From contig JAZQUI010000012.1 in the NCBI GenBank assembly GCA_045631205.1, positions 73,454 through 137,453 of the forward strand: a stretch of 64,000 nucleotides of DNA, written 5' to 3'. Position 1 is the stretch's first letter. Each line of letters opens with the position of its first letter. Shown piece after piece: positions 54,140-63,490 of the stretch. The notes beneath the pieces were generated by a model. That model saw only the letters and a program-made list of their open reading frames with translations, made no database searches and was not told the DNA's origin. Both the position numbers and the translations under genes were made by a program. This DNA is from HGM04593 sp045631205 (GTDB lineage Bacteria; Bacteroidota; Bacteroidia; Bacteroidales; Bacteroidaceae).

Positions 54140-54227
54140 TGTTCTTTTGGGGCTTCTGTAAAGTGTTGCTCCACGAGTGGAAGTGTGATTTGTTCCACGA
54201 TGAAGTCATATACTTCGCATTTTACCG

Positions 54228-54235
54228 CAAAAGTA
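54228..54235 (-). promoter_or_regulatory. -7 element for the ABC exporter gene
   Basis: The minus strand reads TACTTTTG (54235-54228), matching TAnnTTTG, about 90 bases upstream of the ATG. No -33 box is clear. Confidence 0.42.
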
Positions 54236-54279
54236 CTAAATATATATTAAAAATAGCGCGCGGGAGGAAAAAAACCGTG

Positions 54280-55599
54280 TTATTTGGTGATAGTTTCCAC
54301 AATGTAGTCGGTTCCGGTGGGTACTTCGTCGAAAATAAGTGTTATGCCGCCCTTGCTTTTTTTGAATTTTACCGCCTTTCCATCGGGGAAAGTTACCGCT
54401 TTTTTTACCTTGCAGTCGAGTGGCAGGAACAGTTCTTTTTCGCTATGGTTCATAATGTGTATGAAAAGACGGTCGCCTTTGCGGGTGGTTACGCCCCACG
54501 GCTGCGGTGCAATGTCGCCCGCAGTGGTTCCGTATATGCTTTCGCCATATATTCTTGTCCACTCACCCATCTCCTTGAATCTCTGCAATGCCACAGCGGG
54601 GATTTCTCCGTTGGGTTGTGGCCCTACATTGAGCAACAAGTTGGCACCTTTGCCGGCTGTGCTTACAAGGTACTGTATAAGTGTTTCTGCGCTTTTGTAT
54701 TCCTGGTCCACAAGTTTGTAGCCCCACATTCCGTTCATAGTCTGGCAGGTTTCAAGCGGCAGGCGGCTCACCTCCTGTCCTGAGAGTCCGGCTTTGTTTT
54801 CTCCGGGAAGGTCGCGCTCGAAAATCTGTATATCCTCGCCGTCAAAAGGCTTCTGGTGGTGGTTGTTGCCCACAAGACATTGTGGCTGCAATTTGTGTAT
54901 GAGAGCATATTGTCCCTCGAGTTGCCAGTCAAAAGGAGTGCTGTCCTTTTCGTGGTCCCACCACCCGTCGAACCAAATAGCACCAATCTCGCCATATTTT
55001 GTGAGCAATTCGGTGAGTTGGCGGTTCATAAAGCCATAATAAGCCTCCCAATCGGTTTTTGTGGTATCGCGGCCTATTACTCTTAATCCAGTGCGTCCCA
55101 CAGGGTATTCGTCGCGTTTCCAGTCGAGGTGAGAGTAGTAAAAGTGCAGTTTGATTCCCTGCTTGTGGCACTCGTCGGCAAGTTCCTTTATTACATCGCG
55201 CCCAAAGGGAGTGGCATCAACAATGTTAAAGTCGCTCTCTTCGGTGTCCCACATTGAGAAACTGTCGTGGTGTCGGCTTGTGAAACAGATATATTTTGCG
55301 CCTGCATCCTTTATTGCCGAAACCCACGCCTTTGCGTCGAAACGGTGGGGGTAGAATGCATCGGCTGCTTTTGCATATTCTTCTTTATCAATGCTTTCGT
55401 TCTGCATGTACCACTCGCCTTGTGCAAACATACTATATATTCCCCAGTGTATGAATATACCCAATTTGCTATCGGCAAATTCCTTGCGGGCTTGCAGGTT
55501 TTCGGGCGCAGGGGTGTAAGTGCTTGTTTGTGCTGTGGTGGGGAGAATTGCAGTAGTGAACAGAGCGCATAAAAATGTGGCTTTCAGTAAATTTTTCAT
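54280..55599 (-). CDS. Secreted GH29 alpha-L-fucosidase
   Basis: A 439-residue protein with a signal peptide (ending PTTAQ). The GH29 barrel begins at KLGIFIHWGIYSMFAQGEWY, carries TSRHHDSFSMWDT, FYYSHLDW and the nucleophile D211 in GAIWFDGWWD; a short beta-sandwich domain ends it. It releases alpha-linked L-fucose, probably from mucin or N-glycans. It has no T9SS-like tail, so it may stay in the periplasm. It is alone here, but the FucP symporter at 39028 and the GH20 and GH84-GH2 enzymes would act in the same pathway. Confidence 0.95.
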   Translation of the reverse strand: MKNLLKATFLCALFTTAILPTTAQTSTYTPAPENLQARKEFADSKLGIFIHWGIYSMFAQGEWYMQNESIDKEEYAKAADAFYPHRFDAKAWVSAIKDAGAKYICFTSRHHDSFSMWDTEESDFNIVDATPFGRDVIKELADECHKQGIKLHFYYSHLDWKRDEYPVGRTGLRVIGRDTTKTDWEAYYGFMNRQLTELLTKYGEIGAIWFDGWWDHEKDSTPFDWQLEGQYALIHKLQPQCLVGNNHHQKPFDGEDIQIFERDLPGENKAGLSGQEVSRLPLETCQTMNGMWGYKLVDQEYKSAETLIQYLVSTAGKGANLLLNVGPQPNGEIPAVALQRFKEMGEWTRIYGESIYGTTAGDIAPQPWGVTTRKGDRLFIHIMNHSEKELFLPLDCKVKKAVTFPDGKAVKFKKSKGGITLIFDEVPTGTDYIVETITK

Positions 55600-55627
55600 T
55601 ATAAATGCTTTTTAGTAGTTCTCTGCG

Positions 55628-55635
55628 CAAAAATA
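55628..55635 (-). promoter_or_regulatory. -7 element for the GH29 gene
   Basis: The minus strand reads TATTTTTG (55635-55628), matching TAnnTTTG, 28 bases before the ATG. No good -33 is found. Confidence 0.42.
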
Positions 55636-55733
55636 GATGTTTGTTGCGCAAGAAATGCGCTTTACTTCTCTTTTTTTTGTTCTTTTTATGTGTAAATGTT
55701 AATTTAGCGGTGAAAAATATTGATAACCGGTTT

Positions 55734-56027
55734 ATGGAACTTAACTATTTGGGAATACTTATAGGTGTCGCAACTTTTCTTGTGATTGGTCTTTTTCATC
55801 CACTTGTCATAAAGGCGGAATATTACATCGGAGTCAAAAGCTGGTGGCTCTTTCTTTTTGCAGGGCTGGTTGCTGCGGGCGGCTCATTGCTTGTTGAAAA
55901 TCTGATAATTTCCATTCTGCTTGGTGTTGTCGCCTTTTCCTCTTTTTGGAGTATCGGCGAGGTTTTTGAGCAGAAGAAAAGGGTGGAAAAGGGATGGTTC
56001 CCTGCCAATCCGAAGAGGAAAAAGTGA
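55734..56027 (+). CDS. DUF4491-family small membrane protein
   Basis: The frame is open from 55605, but the ATG at 55734 (MELNYLGILIGVATFLVIGL) fits the family start; it gives 97 residues. Three membrane helices are predicted, with FHPLVIKAEYYIGVKSWWLFL typical of DUF4491 and a charged C-terminus (EQKKRVEKGWFPANPKRKK). Function unknown. It is divergent from the fucosidase gene. The 129 bases after it are AT-rich and hold the promoter of the protease gene. Confidence 0.85.
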   Translation: MELNYLGILIGVATFLVIGLFHPLVIKAEYYIGVKSWWLFLFAGLVAAGGSLLVENLIISILLGVVAFSSFWSIGEVFEQKKRVEKGWFPANPKRKK

Positions 56028-56104
56028 ATGTTAAAGTAGGGTTTATAATCATAACATACCTTTAGATTTTATATTAAATATTATGCAAATATTAATTTTT
56101 ATAT

Positions 56105-56112
56105 TAATTTTG
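56105..56112 (+). promoter_or_regulatory. -7 element for the protease/SusC/SusD operon
   Basis: TAATTTTG matches TAnnTTTG, 44 bases upstream of the ATG. A -33 box is not clear, so an activator may be needed. Confidence 0.42.
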
Positions 56113-56156
56113 CAACCCATTTTTATTTAATAAGGTATTTTGGATTATAAACTTTT

Positions 56157-58742
56157 ATGAATTTAAAAATCTTTACTATGATTCTGGTTGCAGCACTCTC
56201 TTTTATGGGTGTGAGCAATGCTTTTGCCGACGATGCTGCAACAACGAAGAGTGACGATAAAAAGTCGAAAAAAGGATTTCTTTTTTTTAAGAAGAAGTCT
56301 ACGGTTGAATCTCCCGCTCCTTCTTCGCCCTACAAAAAAATGACAGGGCGCGATTCTCTTGCTATGTCGGGAGTGATGAACGTGATACATAAAGAGGACA
56401 CAGTGCTTCTTGAACTGCCTACACGCTTATTGGGCAAGCAATTCCTTGTGTCGAACAAATTGCAGCAAGTGCCCAAAGAGTTGAATGAGTCGAGCGCAAA
56501 CAAGGGTATCAATTATGCCAATCAGGTAGTGCGTTTCGAATGGGATAAAAAGAGCAACACGGTAAAAATTCATCAACAACGTCTTACACCCGAAGTTCCC
56601 GAGGGCTCTCGTTTGGCACGTTCGGTGGCCGACAATTACATTGACCCCATAATTGCTTCACTTAAAGTGGAGTGTGTTTCCCCCGATTCAAGTTCGGTGA
56701 TATTCAAAATAAACGACTTTTTCAACGGTAAGAAAAATGTGTTCAACGACGTGTTCAACGATATAAACATTGGAACATCGCCGGTGGCAGAACTCTCACG
56801 TATTATAAGTGTAAAGGCGTACGAGCGCAGTGTAGTTGCATTGTCGGAACTTACCACAACAGTGCGCGAGGGTTTGTCGAAAGTTAATGTTACCGTTGTT
56901 GTGAGCACTGCTATATGTCTGTTGCCCGACGAACCAATGGCGCGTCGTCGCGAAGATTGGCGTGTGGGCTACTTTTCCACTCCCGCAACAATTTACAACG
57001 ACCAGCAGCAAAAGGTGGAGCATACCCGCTACATCACACGTTGGCGTTTGGAACCGAGCGACACAGCTGCATATATGCGTGGTGAGCTGACAGAGCCTGT
57101 GAAGCCCATCAAATTCTATATTGGAGATGCTGTGCCCGATCATCTGCGTCCCTATATTGTCGAGGGAATCTTGGACTGGAACCGTGCTTTTGAGAAGGCT
57201 GGCTTTAAGAATGCCGTACAGGCTATAATCCCTCACGATACACTCGATGTCGATGGCGATGATATTCACTACTCAGTGTTGACATACGCTGCATCAGAGA
57301 AGGCCAATGCAATGGGCCCCTCAACCATTGACCCTCGCACAGGTGAGATTTTGGAGGCCGATATTATATGGTGGCACAATGTTCAGTCGCTTATCAGCGA
57401 ATGGATTATAGTGCAGACCGGCGCTGTCGATACCCGCGCCCGCTCTCTTGAATTGCCTATTGAACTTATAGGCGACGCTGTGCGTTTCGTTGCTTGCCAC
57501 GAGGTGGGACACTCTTTGGGATTGCGCCATAATATGATGGCATCGGCAGCTTATCCTACCGACTCTTTGCGCTCGGCTTCATTTACCTCACGTATGGGTG
57601 GAACATCTGCAAGTATTATGGATTATGCACGTTTCAACTATGTGGCACAGCCTGGCGACGGTGTAAAAGTAATGTCTCCCAATATAGGCCCTTATGATTT
57701 TATGGCAATAGAGTGGGGTTATCGCTGGTATCCTGCCGGAACCGATGAGGAGAAGGTGCTTGCGGAATTTATAGCAAAGCACAAAGGTATAGAGTATCGT
57801 TACAGCGAAACACAGTCCCAGCGCTCGGCTATCGATCCCAGAGCGTTGAGCGAGGATTTAGGTGACGACCCGGTAAAGTCGGCACGTTTGGGTATTGAGA
57901 ATCTCAAACGCATTATGCCCAATTTGGTTGAGTGGACACGCAACAACAAGGCTGGGCAGAACTACGATGAAGCTGCAAATCTCTATTCGGCCATCATTTA
58001 TCAATGGAACCTCTTCCACTATCACGTAATGGCAAATATCGGCGGTATCTATATAGACCGTCCAACCATTGAGTGGATTGACAATCCCGAAAAGAGAGCC
58101 TATACTTTTGTTGAGAAAGAGCGTCAGCGCGAAGCTGTGCAATTCCTCCTCGACGAAGTGTTGTGCTTCCCGGAGTGGCTCTTCGGCTCCCCATTCTCTA
58201 CACAGATATTCCCGTTGCGCAGAACACCGATAGGTACCACGGAACAGGAACCGGCGATGCTGCTCAAGAACCAACAAAACTACATCCTGTGGGATTTGCT
58301 TGCCAACGAGCGCATTGTAAGAATGTATCAGAATGAGTGGATGAACGGTGACAAAGCCTTCTCGGCAGTGGAAATGCTTGATATGCTCCACAAGTCAATC
58401 TTCCGCAAGACTATTGCTGGGCAGAAACTGAACGTGATGGAGCGCAGTTTGCAAAAGAGTTTTGTCGATGCACTCATCACTGCTGCCGCCGAAAATGAGG
58501 GTGTAAAGATAAACAAGAGCCTTGCCGATGATAAAGGCGTAAGTAGCAGTGCTCCGCGCATCATTGATATGACCATGACGCAGATTACCCGTACCAGTGA
58601 TGCTTTGAGCGTGAAACGCAGTGAACTTATACGAATTATGCGCTTGATGAAAAATCGTAGGACAAGCGGTGACCTAAGTACACAAATGCACTATGACGAT
58701 GTAATTCTGCGTATACAGACAGCTCTTGGATTACAGAAATAA
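56157..58742 (+). CDS. Secreted zinc-dependent metalloprotease (DUF4953/DUF5117-type metzincin)
   Basis: An 861-residue protein with a signal peptide (ending NAFADD), a Lys-rich linker (about 35-50), an N-terminal DUF5118/5117-like region, and a catalytic segment with the metzincin motif H448-E-V-G-H452-S-L-G-L-R-H458, then a Met-turn in SASIMDYARF. The motif supports a zinc endopeptidase. The rest resembles DUF4953-type zinc proteases often near SusC/SusD pairs. The substrate is unknown. It starts the locus; SusC follows after 24 bases and the genes appear co-transcribed. No lipobox is present. Confidence 0.9.
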   Translation: MNLKIFTMILVAALSFMGVSNAFADDAATTKSDDKKSKKGFLFFKKKSTVESPAPSSPYKKMTGRDSLAMSGVMNVIHKEDTVLLELPTRLLGKQFLVSNKLQQVPKELNESSANKGINYANQVVRFEWDKKSNTVKIHQQRLTPEVPEGSRLARSVADNYIDPIIASLKVECVSPDSSSVIFKINDFFNGKKNVFNDVFNDINIGTSPVAELSRIISVKAYERSVVALSELTTTVREGLSKVNVTVVVSTAICLLPDEPMARRREDWRVGYFSTPATIYNDQQQKVEHTRYITRWRLEPSDTAAYMRGELTEPVKPIKFYIGDAVPDHLRPYIVEGILDWNRAFEKAGFKNAVQAIIPHDTLDVDGDDIHYSVLTYAASEKANAMGPSTIDPRTGEILEADIIWWHNVQSLISEWIIVQTGAVDTRARSLELPIELIGDAVRFVACHEVGHSLGLRHNMMASAAYPTDSLRSASFTSRMGGTSASIMDYARFNYVAQPGDGVKVMSPNIGPYDFMAIEWGYRWYPAGTDEEKVLAEFIAKHKGIEYRYSETQSQRSAIDPRALSEDLGDDPVKSARLGIENLKRIMPNLVEWTRNNKAGQNYDEAANLYSAIIYQWNLFHYHVMANIGGIYIDRPTIEWIDNPEKRAYTFVEKERQREAVQFLLDEVLCFPEWLFGSPFSTQIFPLRRTPIGTTEQEPAMLLKNQQNYILWDLLANERIVRMYQNEWMNGDKAFSAVEMLDMLHKSIFRKTIAGQKLNVMERSLQKSFVDALITAAAENEGVKINKSLADDKGVSSSAPRIIDMTMTQITRTSDALSVKRSELIRIMRLMKNRRTSGDLSTQMHYDDVILRIQTALGLQK

Positions 58743-58766
58743 TAAACTGAAAGAAACATTATATAG

Positions 58767-61700
58767 ATGAAAAGAATAGGTCTACTATCACTTTTGGCAA
58801 TGTGCGTAATTGCTGCATTTGCACAAATGCGCACAATCACCGGTGTTGTAAGGGATGAAATGTATAAGGACGAGCTCCTTGTCGGTGCTATGGTTACTAT
58901 AAAGGAAGGTAAGGATACAAAAGGCACCGTTACCGACAGCGAAGGCAAATTCATTTTGTCGTTGTCGCCCGATGTTAAAGTGCTTACAGTTAGTTCTATG
59001 GGCTATGAAACGAAAAAAGTGCCCCTTGAATCGGGCGTTAGCCATTATATCGTTACATTGCACCCCATAAATCAGAACCTTGAAGAATTTGTGGTAACAG
59101 GTTATCAGCAGATTGATCGTCGCAAGCTCACAGCAGCTGTTACAACGGTTAAAATATCTGACGAAACTGTGGGCGCTGTCAAGAATATCGACCAGGCTTT
59201 GGCCGGACAGGTGGCCGGTCTTTCATCAGTAACGTCGAGTGGTGCGCCCGGTGCACCGGCAAAGATTCGCATACGCGGAACCGCTTCGATAAACGGCGTG
59301 CAAGAGCCTCTGTGGGTGCTCGATGGAATCCCTATGGAGGGTAACGAGATTCCCGCAATAGAGAATCTTAATGATATTGACGAGATATACCAGACCAGCA
59401 TCGCTGGCATCAACCCTTCGGATATTGAGAATATTACCGTGCTGAAAGATGCTGCTGCCACGGCAATCTATGGTGCGCGTGCTGCCAACGGAGTTATCGT
59501 TATTACAACAAAGAAAGGTAAAGAGGGTCGCCCAATTGTCAATGTTTCAAGCAAACTCACTTACAGCCCGACGATGGATATAGACCGTTTGAATCTGCTC
59601 AACTCCGACGAAAAGGTAAATCTTGAACTCGATTTACTAAACAGCGACTACACCTATCGACATAATAAAGGAGGCGTAGCCGATATTCTTAATGAGCTTG
59701 GTGAAATAGACACCTACAAAACTGGTGGCTGGGCAGCTCTTTCGCCCGAAGCGCAAAAACGCATAAACAATTTGCGTAGCATAAACTGTGATTGGAACGA
59801 TATTCTTTTTCGCGATGTATTCAATCAAGAGTACAATGTGAGTGTGAGCGGTGGTTCCGACAGAGCACACTATTATGCATCGGTTGGTTTTTATAACGAG
59901 CAGGGTAATGTTAAGGGTGTGGAGAATGAGCGTTATAATATAACGTTAAAAAGTGATTTCAAGATAAACCGATATCTTACCGTCGATGCATCGATATTTG
60001 CTAATCAACGTACACAGGAAAGCTATATGACCGATGCCGCGGGCTTCACAAATCCCGTTTATTATTCCCGTATGGTCAACCCCTATTTCGTTCCCTTTGA
60101 CTCAAAAGGCAATTATATATACGACAAGAATGTGCAGGGCCGCGAGAGTGAGGTTCCCGATTTTAATATTTTCGAGGAGCGAGCCAATACATTGAAAGAG
60201 CGTACCGACCGCTCTATTATGGCACTCTTCGGTGCACGGTTCGATATAACAAGTCATCTTAAATTGGTAACACAATTTGGCTTGCAGCACGACAACTATA
60301 CCCTCACACGCTATGCCGGACACGACAGCTATGCGATGCGCAAGATAAAGGAGTATGGAACATTTATGATTGACGGCGAGTATAAGTCGATTTTCCCCGA
60401 TGGAGGAATGAATAAAGTCACTGAGTCGCACACCGACCAGTGGACTTTGAAGGCTATGCTCGAATGGAACAGACGCATCTTCAACGTGCACGACCTTGAA
60501 TTGATGGGAGGTACCGAAATTCGTCACACCGAAACAGGGGCTATCACATCTACCGTATATGGATACGATAGTCGCACTCTCACCACACAACCGGTGGTAT
60601 TCCCCTCGCAAAGCATTGCTGAAAGCTACCCCCTTTATCAAGAAACACAGACAGAGAATGCCTATGCTTCGTGGTTTGCCACAGGTTCTTACACTTACCT
60701 CTATCGTTACACATTGGGAGCAAGTGTTCGTTTCGATGGCAGCGATGTCTTTGGTGTTGCCAAGAAGTACCGTTATTTGCCACTATACTCGGTGAGCACA
60801 ATGTGGCGTGCAAAGGAAGAGGCTTTATTGCAAAAAGCCGATTGGATTGACGAACTTTCACTGCGCGCGTCATTTGGCTTACAGGGTAACATAGACAAGA
60901 ATACCTCGCCCTATCTCATTGGAATATACGATAAAGTATCGGTGCTCCCCGGTAATATTGAGTATGTAATTGCTGCCGAAACAGCTCCAAACCCCAATCT
61001 CAAATGGGAAAAAACTAAGAATGTGAATGTGGGGCTGAATACGGAGTTTTTCCACAATCGTCTGCGTCTAAATGTTGATTATTATTACCGTCGCGGTACC
61101 GACCTCATCAGTTCACGTCAACTCCCGTTGGAAACAGGCTTTTCAAGCACTACCATAAATTGGGCATCGATGGAGAACAGGGGTTGGGAAATTGCGGTGA
61201 GCACCACAAATATAAAGACCGAAAATTTCAAGTGGACAACGATGTTGAATTTAGGATTCAATACCAACAAGATTCTCAATGAGAGCGTAGCCGAGAATTC
61301 CACCACTCCTTCGCGTGAAGGTTATTCCATAGGTGCAATATTTGCTTATAAGACTGCGGGCCTCGACAAAGATGGCTATCCGCTCTTTGTAGGTAAGGAT
61401 GGCAGCCTTCTCACGGCAAAGGAGTTCTTTAAACTTAACCGTTTCGGTGCAAGTACTCTTTCGGCCGAGGAGCAACGCGATCTCTATACCTATATGGGAA
61501 CATCGGAGCCTAAATGTTCAGGAGGTTTCATAAATACTTTTGACTGGGGTAATTGGCAGTTGAATGTGAACTTTGTGTTCAACCTTGGAATGAAGGTGCG
61601 TGTGCAGCCTTCATATTCACCGGTTTATTACGACCGTGGTCTTAACACCAACAAGGATATACTTAATCGTTGGACATCGGCCAATACCAACTCTTCGTTG

Positions 61701-62018
61701 CCGGCTCTTATGACAAACCTGGAAGGACGCAGCGATGAGTACACGCATTATCAGGAGTATAACACATACAGTATGCTCGATATTTGGGTAAAAAAGCAGA
61801 ATTATTGCCGTCTGCAAAGTGTACGCCTCGGATACCGCATTCCCAAGAAATTGCTTGCCCCGATGGGTATAACATCGGCAACACTCTCGTTTGAGGGCCG
61901 CAACCTGCTTGTCATAGCAAGCGATTACGAGAACTATCTTGACCCGGAAACAATGGGTAATCCGTATGCACAGCCTATCCCGAAGAGTTATATCTTTGGA
62001 CTCAATGTTACCTTCTGA
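58767..62018 (+). CDS. SusC/RagA-family TonB-linked outer-membrane receptor
   Basis: A 1083-residue protein with a signal peptide (ending AAFAQ), a carboxypeptidase-regulatory-like domain (about 23-105), a TonB plug (about 115-245, with AGLSSVTSSGAPGAPAKIRI and the VLDGIPMEG and GARAANGVIVITTKKG signatures), and a beta barrel ending in GLNVTF. There is no N-terminal STN domain, so sigma/anti-sigma control is unlikely. SusC pairs with SusD to import bound ligands using TonB energy. It lies between a protease gene and susD, which suggests peptide or glycopeptide uptake. Confidence 0.95.
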   Translation: MKRIGLLSLLAMCVIAAFAQMRTITGVVRDEMYKDELLVGAMVTIKEGKDTKGTVTDSEGKFILSLSPDVKVLTVSSMGYETKKVPLESGVSHYIVTLHPINQNLEEFVVTGYQQIDRRKLTAAVTTVKISDETVGAVKNIDQALAGQVAGLSSVTSSGAPGAPAKIRIRGTASINGVQEPLWVLDGIPMEGNEIPAIENLNDIDEIYQTSIAGINPSDIENITVLKDAAATAIYGARAANGVIVITTKKGKEGRPIVNVSSKLTYSPTMDIDRLNLLNSDEKVNLELDLLNSDYTYRHNKGGVADILNELGEIDTYKTGGWAALSPEAQKRINNLRSINCDWNDILFRDVFNQEYNVSVSGGSDRAHYYASVGFYNEQGNVKGVENERYNITLKSDFKINRYLTVDASIFANQRTQESYMTDAAGFTNPVYYSRMVNPYFVPFDSKGNYIYDKNVQGRESEVPDFNIFEERANTLKERTDRSIMALFGARFDITSHLKLVTQFGLQHDNYTLTRYAGHDSYAMRKIKEYGTFMIDGEYKSIFPDGGMNKVTESHTDQWTLKAMLEWNRRIFNVHDLELMGGTEIRHTETGAITSTVYGYDSRTLTTQPVVFPSQSIAESYPLYQETQTENAYASWFATGSYTYLYRYTLGASVRFDGSDVFGVAKKYRYLPLYSVSTMWRAKEEALLQKADWIDELSLRASFGLQGNIDKNTSPYLIGIYDKVSVLPGNIEYVIAAETAPNPNLKWEKTKNVNVGLNTEFFHNRLRLNVDYYYRRGTDLISSRQLPLETGFSSTTINWASMENRGWEIAVSTTNIKTENFKWTTMLNLGFNTNKILNESVAENSTTPSREGYSIGAIFAYKTAGLDKDGYPLFVGKDGSLLTAKEFFKLNRFGASTLSAEEQRDLYTYMGTSEPKCSGGFINTFDWGNWQLNVNFVFNLGMKVRVQPSYSPVYYDRGLNTNKDILNRWTSANTNSSLPALMTNLEGRSDEYTHYQEYNTYSMLDIWVKKQNYCRLQSVRLGYRIPKKLLAPMGITSATLSFEGRNLLVIASDYENYLDPETMGNPYAQPIPKSYIFGLNVTF

Positions 62019-62048
62019 CAAACGTAACCTAAAAAAGAACAATACACA

Positions 62049-63428
62049 ATGAAAATAAAAAATCTCCTTTTTGCCATCTTGGCACTGCTTGCCTTTACTG
62101 CGTGCGACGATTTTCTCGACATTACTCCCACGGGAAAAGTAATTGCACAAACAGGTGATGAGTATCGCGCACTCCTCACCTACGAGTATAACAAGTTTGC
62201 GAAAGACAGATATATGACAACCCTGCTCACCGATGAGCTGAATATGGATGTAAAGAACTCAAAAGATGCCGATAAGGATGCATATCTTGATCTTTGGCTC
62301 TGGAAAGAGAATCTCTCTCTCACCACAAGTTATTTTTCGTGGCGCGAATATTATCATCCAATCTACATTGCAAACTACATAATTGAACATTGCTACGAGA
62401 TAACTGAAGCAACCGACGAGGAAATCAATCAGTTGGTTGGCGAGGCATATATGATGCGCGCCTACTCCCATTTTCTTCTTGTAAACCTCTATGCCGAGCC
62501 TTATACGCATTGCGACCCTGCGACAACACGCGGTGTGCCTATGCTGCTGGCTGCCGATGTAAATGCCATTCCTCGTAGCAGCAGTGTCGAAGATATTTAT
62601 CGTCAGGTGTTGAGCGATATAGACGAGGCCGAAAAGCTTCTCAACGTGGAAAAATGGGAAGAAGGGGAAAACTATCGTTTTAATAAAATATCGGCGCAGG
62701 CTCTAAAAGCGCGCGCTTATCTGTATATGGGTGATTGGCAAAAGTCGCTCGACGCAGCAAAAGCTGTATTGGAAGTTTATAACGAGGTTGAAAATCTCGC
62801 ATTGAACGAGAGCCTTTTGCCCAATAGCTATAAATCGGTCGAGAGCATTGTTTCTTTGGAACGTTTCAGCAGCAATATGTATACTGTGATAAATATGCCC
62901 TCCCGCAATTTTATAAATATGTATCGCAAGGGAGATCATCGCATTAAAAAATTCTTTAAGCGTGTAACAACAACAACATATTCACTGCTGAAAGGCGGAG
63001 TCGAAGATTGTGTGAGCAGTTTCCGTACATCGGAGATGTATCTTACTGCAGCCGAGGCTGCGGCACGTTTGGGCGAAACCGGCGAAGCTGTGGATTATCT
63101 TTTGCCTCTTATAGCGAAACGCCTTGATACAAGTGGATACAATACAACGGTGCAACTTATGAGCGCAATGAATAATGAGCAACTCATTCAGGAAATTCTC
63201 GATGAACGTGCCCGTGAACTTGCATTTGAAGGACATCGTTGGTACGACCTTCGTCGCACTACACAACCCGAACTTTCACACTCCTATGACTATGATATGA
63301 ATGGCAAGTTCGAGAATAACGAGGGTAAAGAACCCGAAATATATACATTGACCCCCGATAAATATACAATGCGCTTCCCCACATCAGCAGTTGAAGCTAA
63401 TCCGGAGATTGAAATATGGGATAAATAA
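62049..63428 (+). CDS. SusD/RagB-family outer-membrane lipoprotein
   Basis: A 459-residue SusD-type lipoprotein with lipobox C19 (LLAFTACDD). It shows the family start FLDITPTGKV, the TPR-like helices (GEAYMMRAYSHFLLVNLYAEPY and QALKARAYLYMGDWQKSLDAA), and the C-terminal ERARELAFEGHRWYDLRRT. It forms the lid of the SusC barrel and binds the ligand at the cell surface. At 459 residues it is shorter than many SusDs (about 520-600). It starts 30 bases after susC. The ligand is unknown; a protein or glycoprotein is likely given the protease next door. Confidence 0.94.
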   Translation: MKIKNLLFAILALLAFTACDDFLDITPTGKVIAQTGDEYRALLTYEYNKFAKDRYMTTLLTDELNMDVKNSKDADKDAYLDLWLWKENLSLTTSYFSWREYYHPIYIANYIIEHCYEITEATDEEINQLVGEAYMMRAYSHFLLVNLYAEPYTHCDPATTRGVPMLLAADVNAIPRSSSVEDIYRQVLSDIDEAEKLLNVEKWEEGENYRFNKISAQALKARAYLYMGDWQKSLDAAKAVLEVYNEVENLALNESLLPNSYKSVESIVSLERFSSNMYTVINMPSRNFINMYRKGDHRIKKFFKRVTTTTYSLLKGGVEDCVSSFRTSEMYLTAAEAAARLGETGEAVDYLLPLIAKRLDTSGYNTTVQLMSAMNNEQLIQEILDERARELAFEGHRWYDLRRTTQPELSHSYDYDMNGKFENNEGKEPEIYTLTPDKYTMRFPTSAVEANPEIEIWDK

Positions 63429-63490
63429 ACTGCGCTTAAAATACGTTATAAAAAATGCAATTTAAATATTAACCTTATTAATAAAAAATT

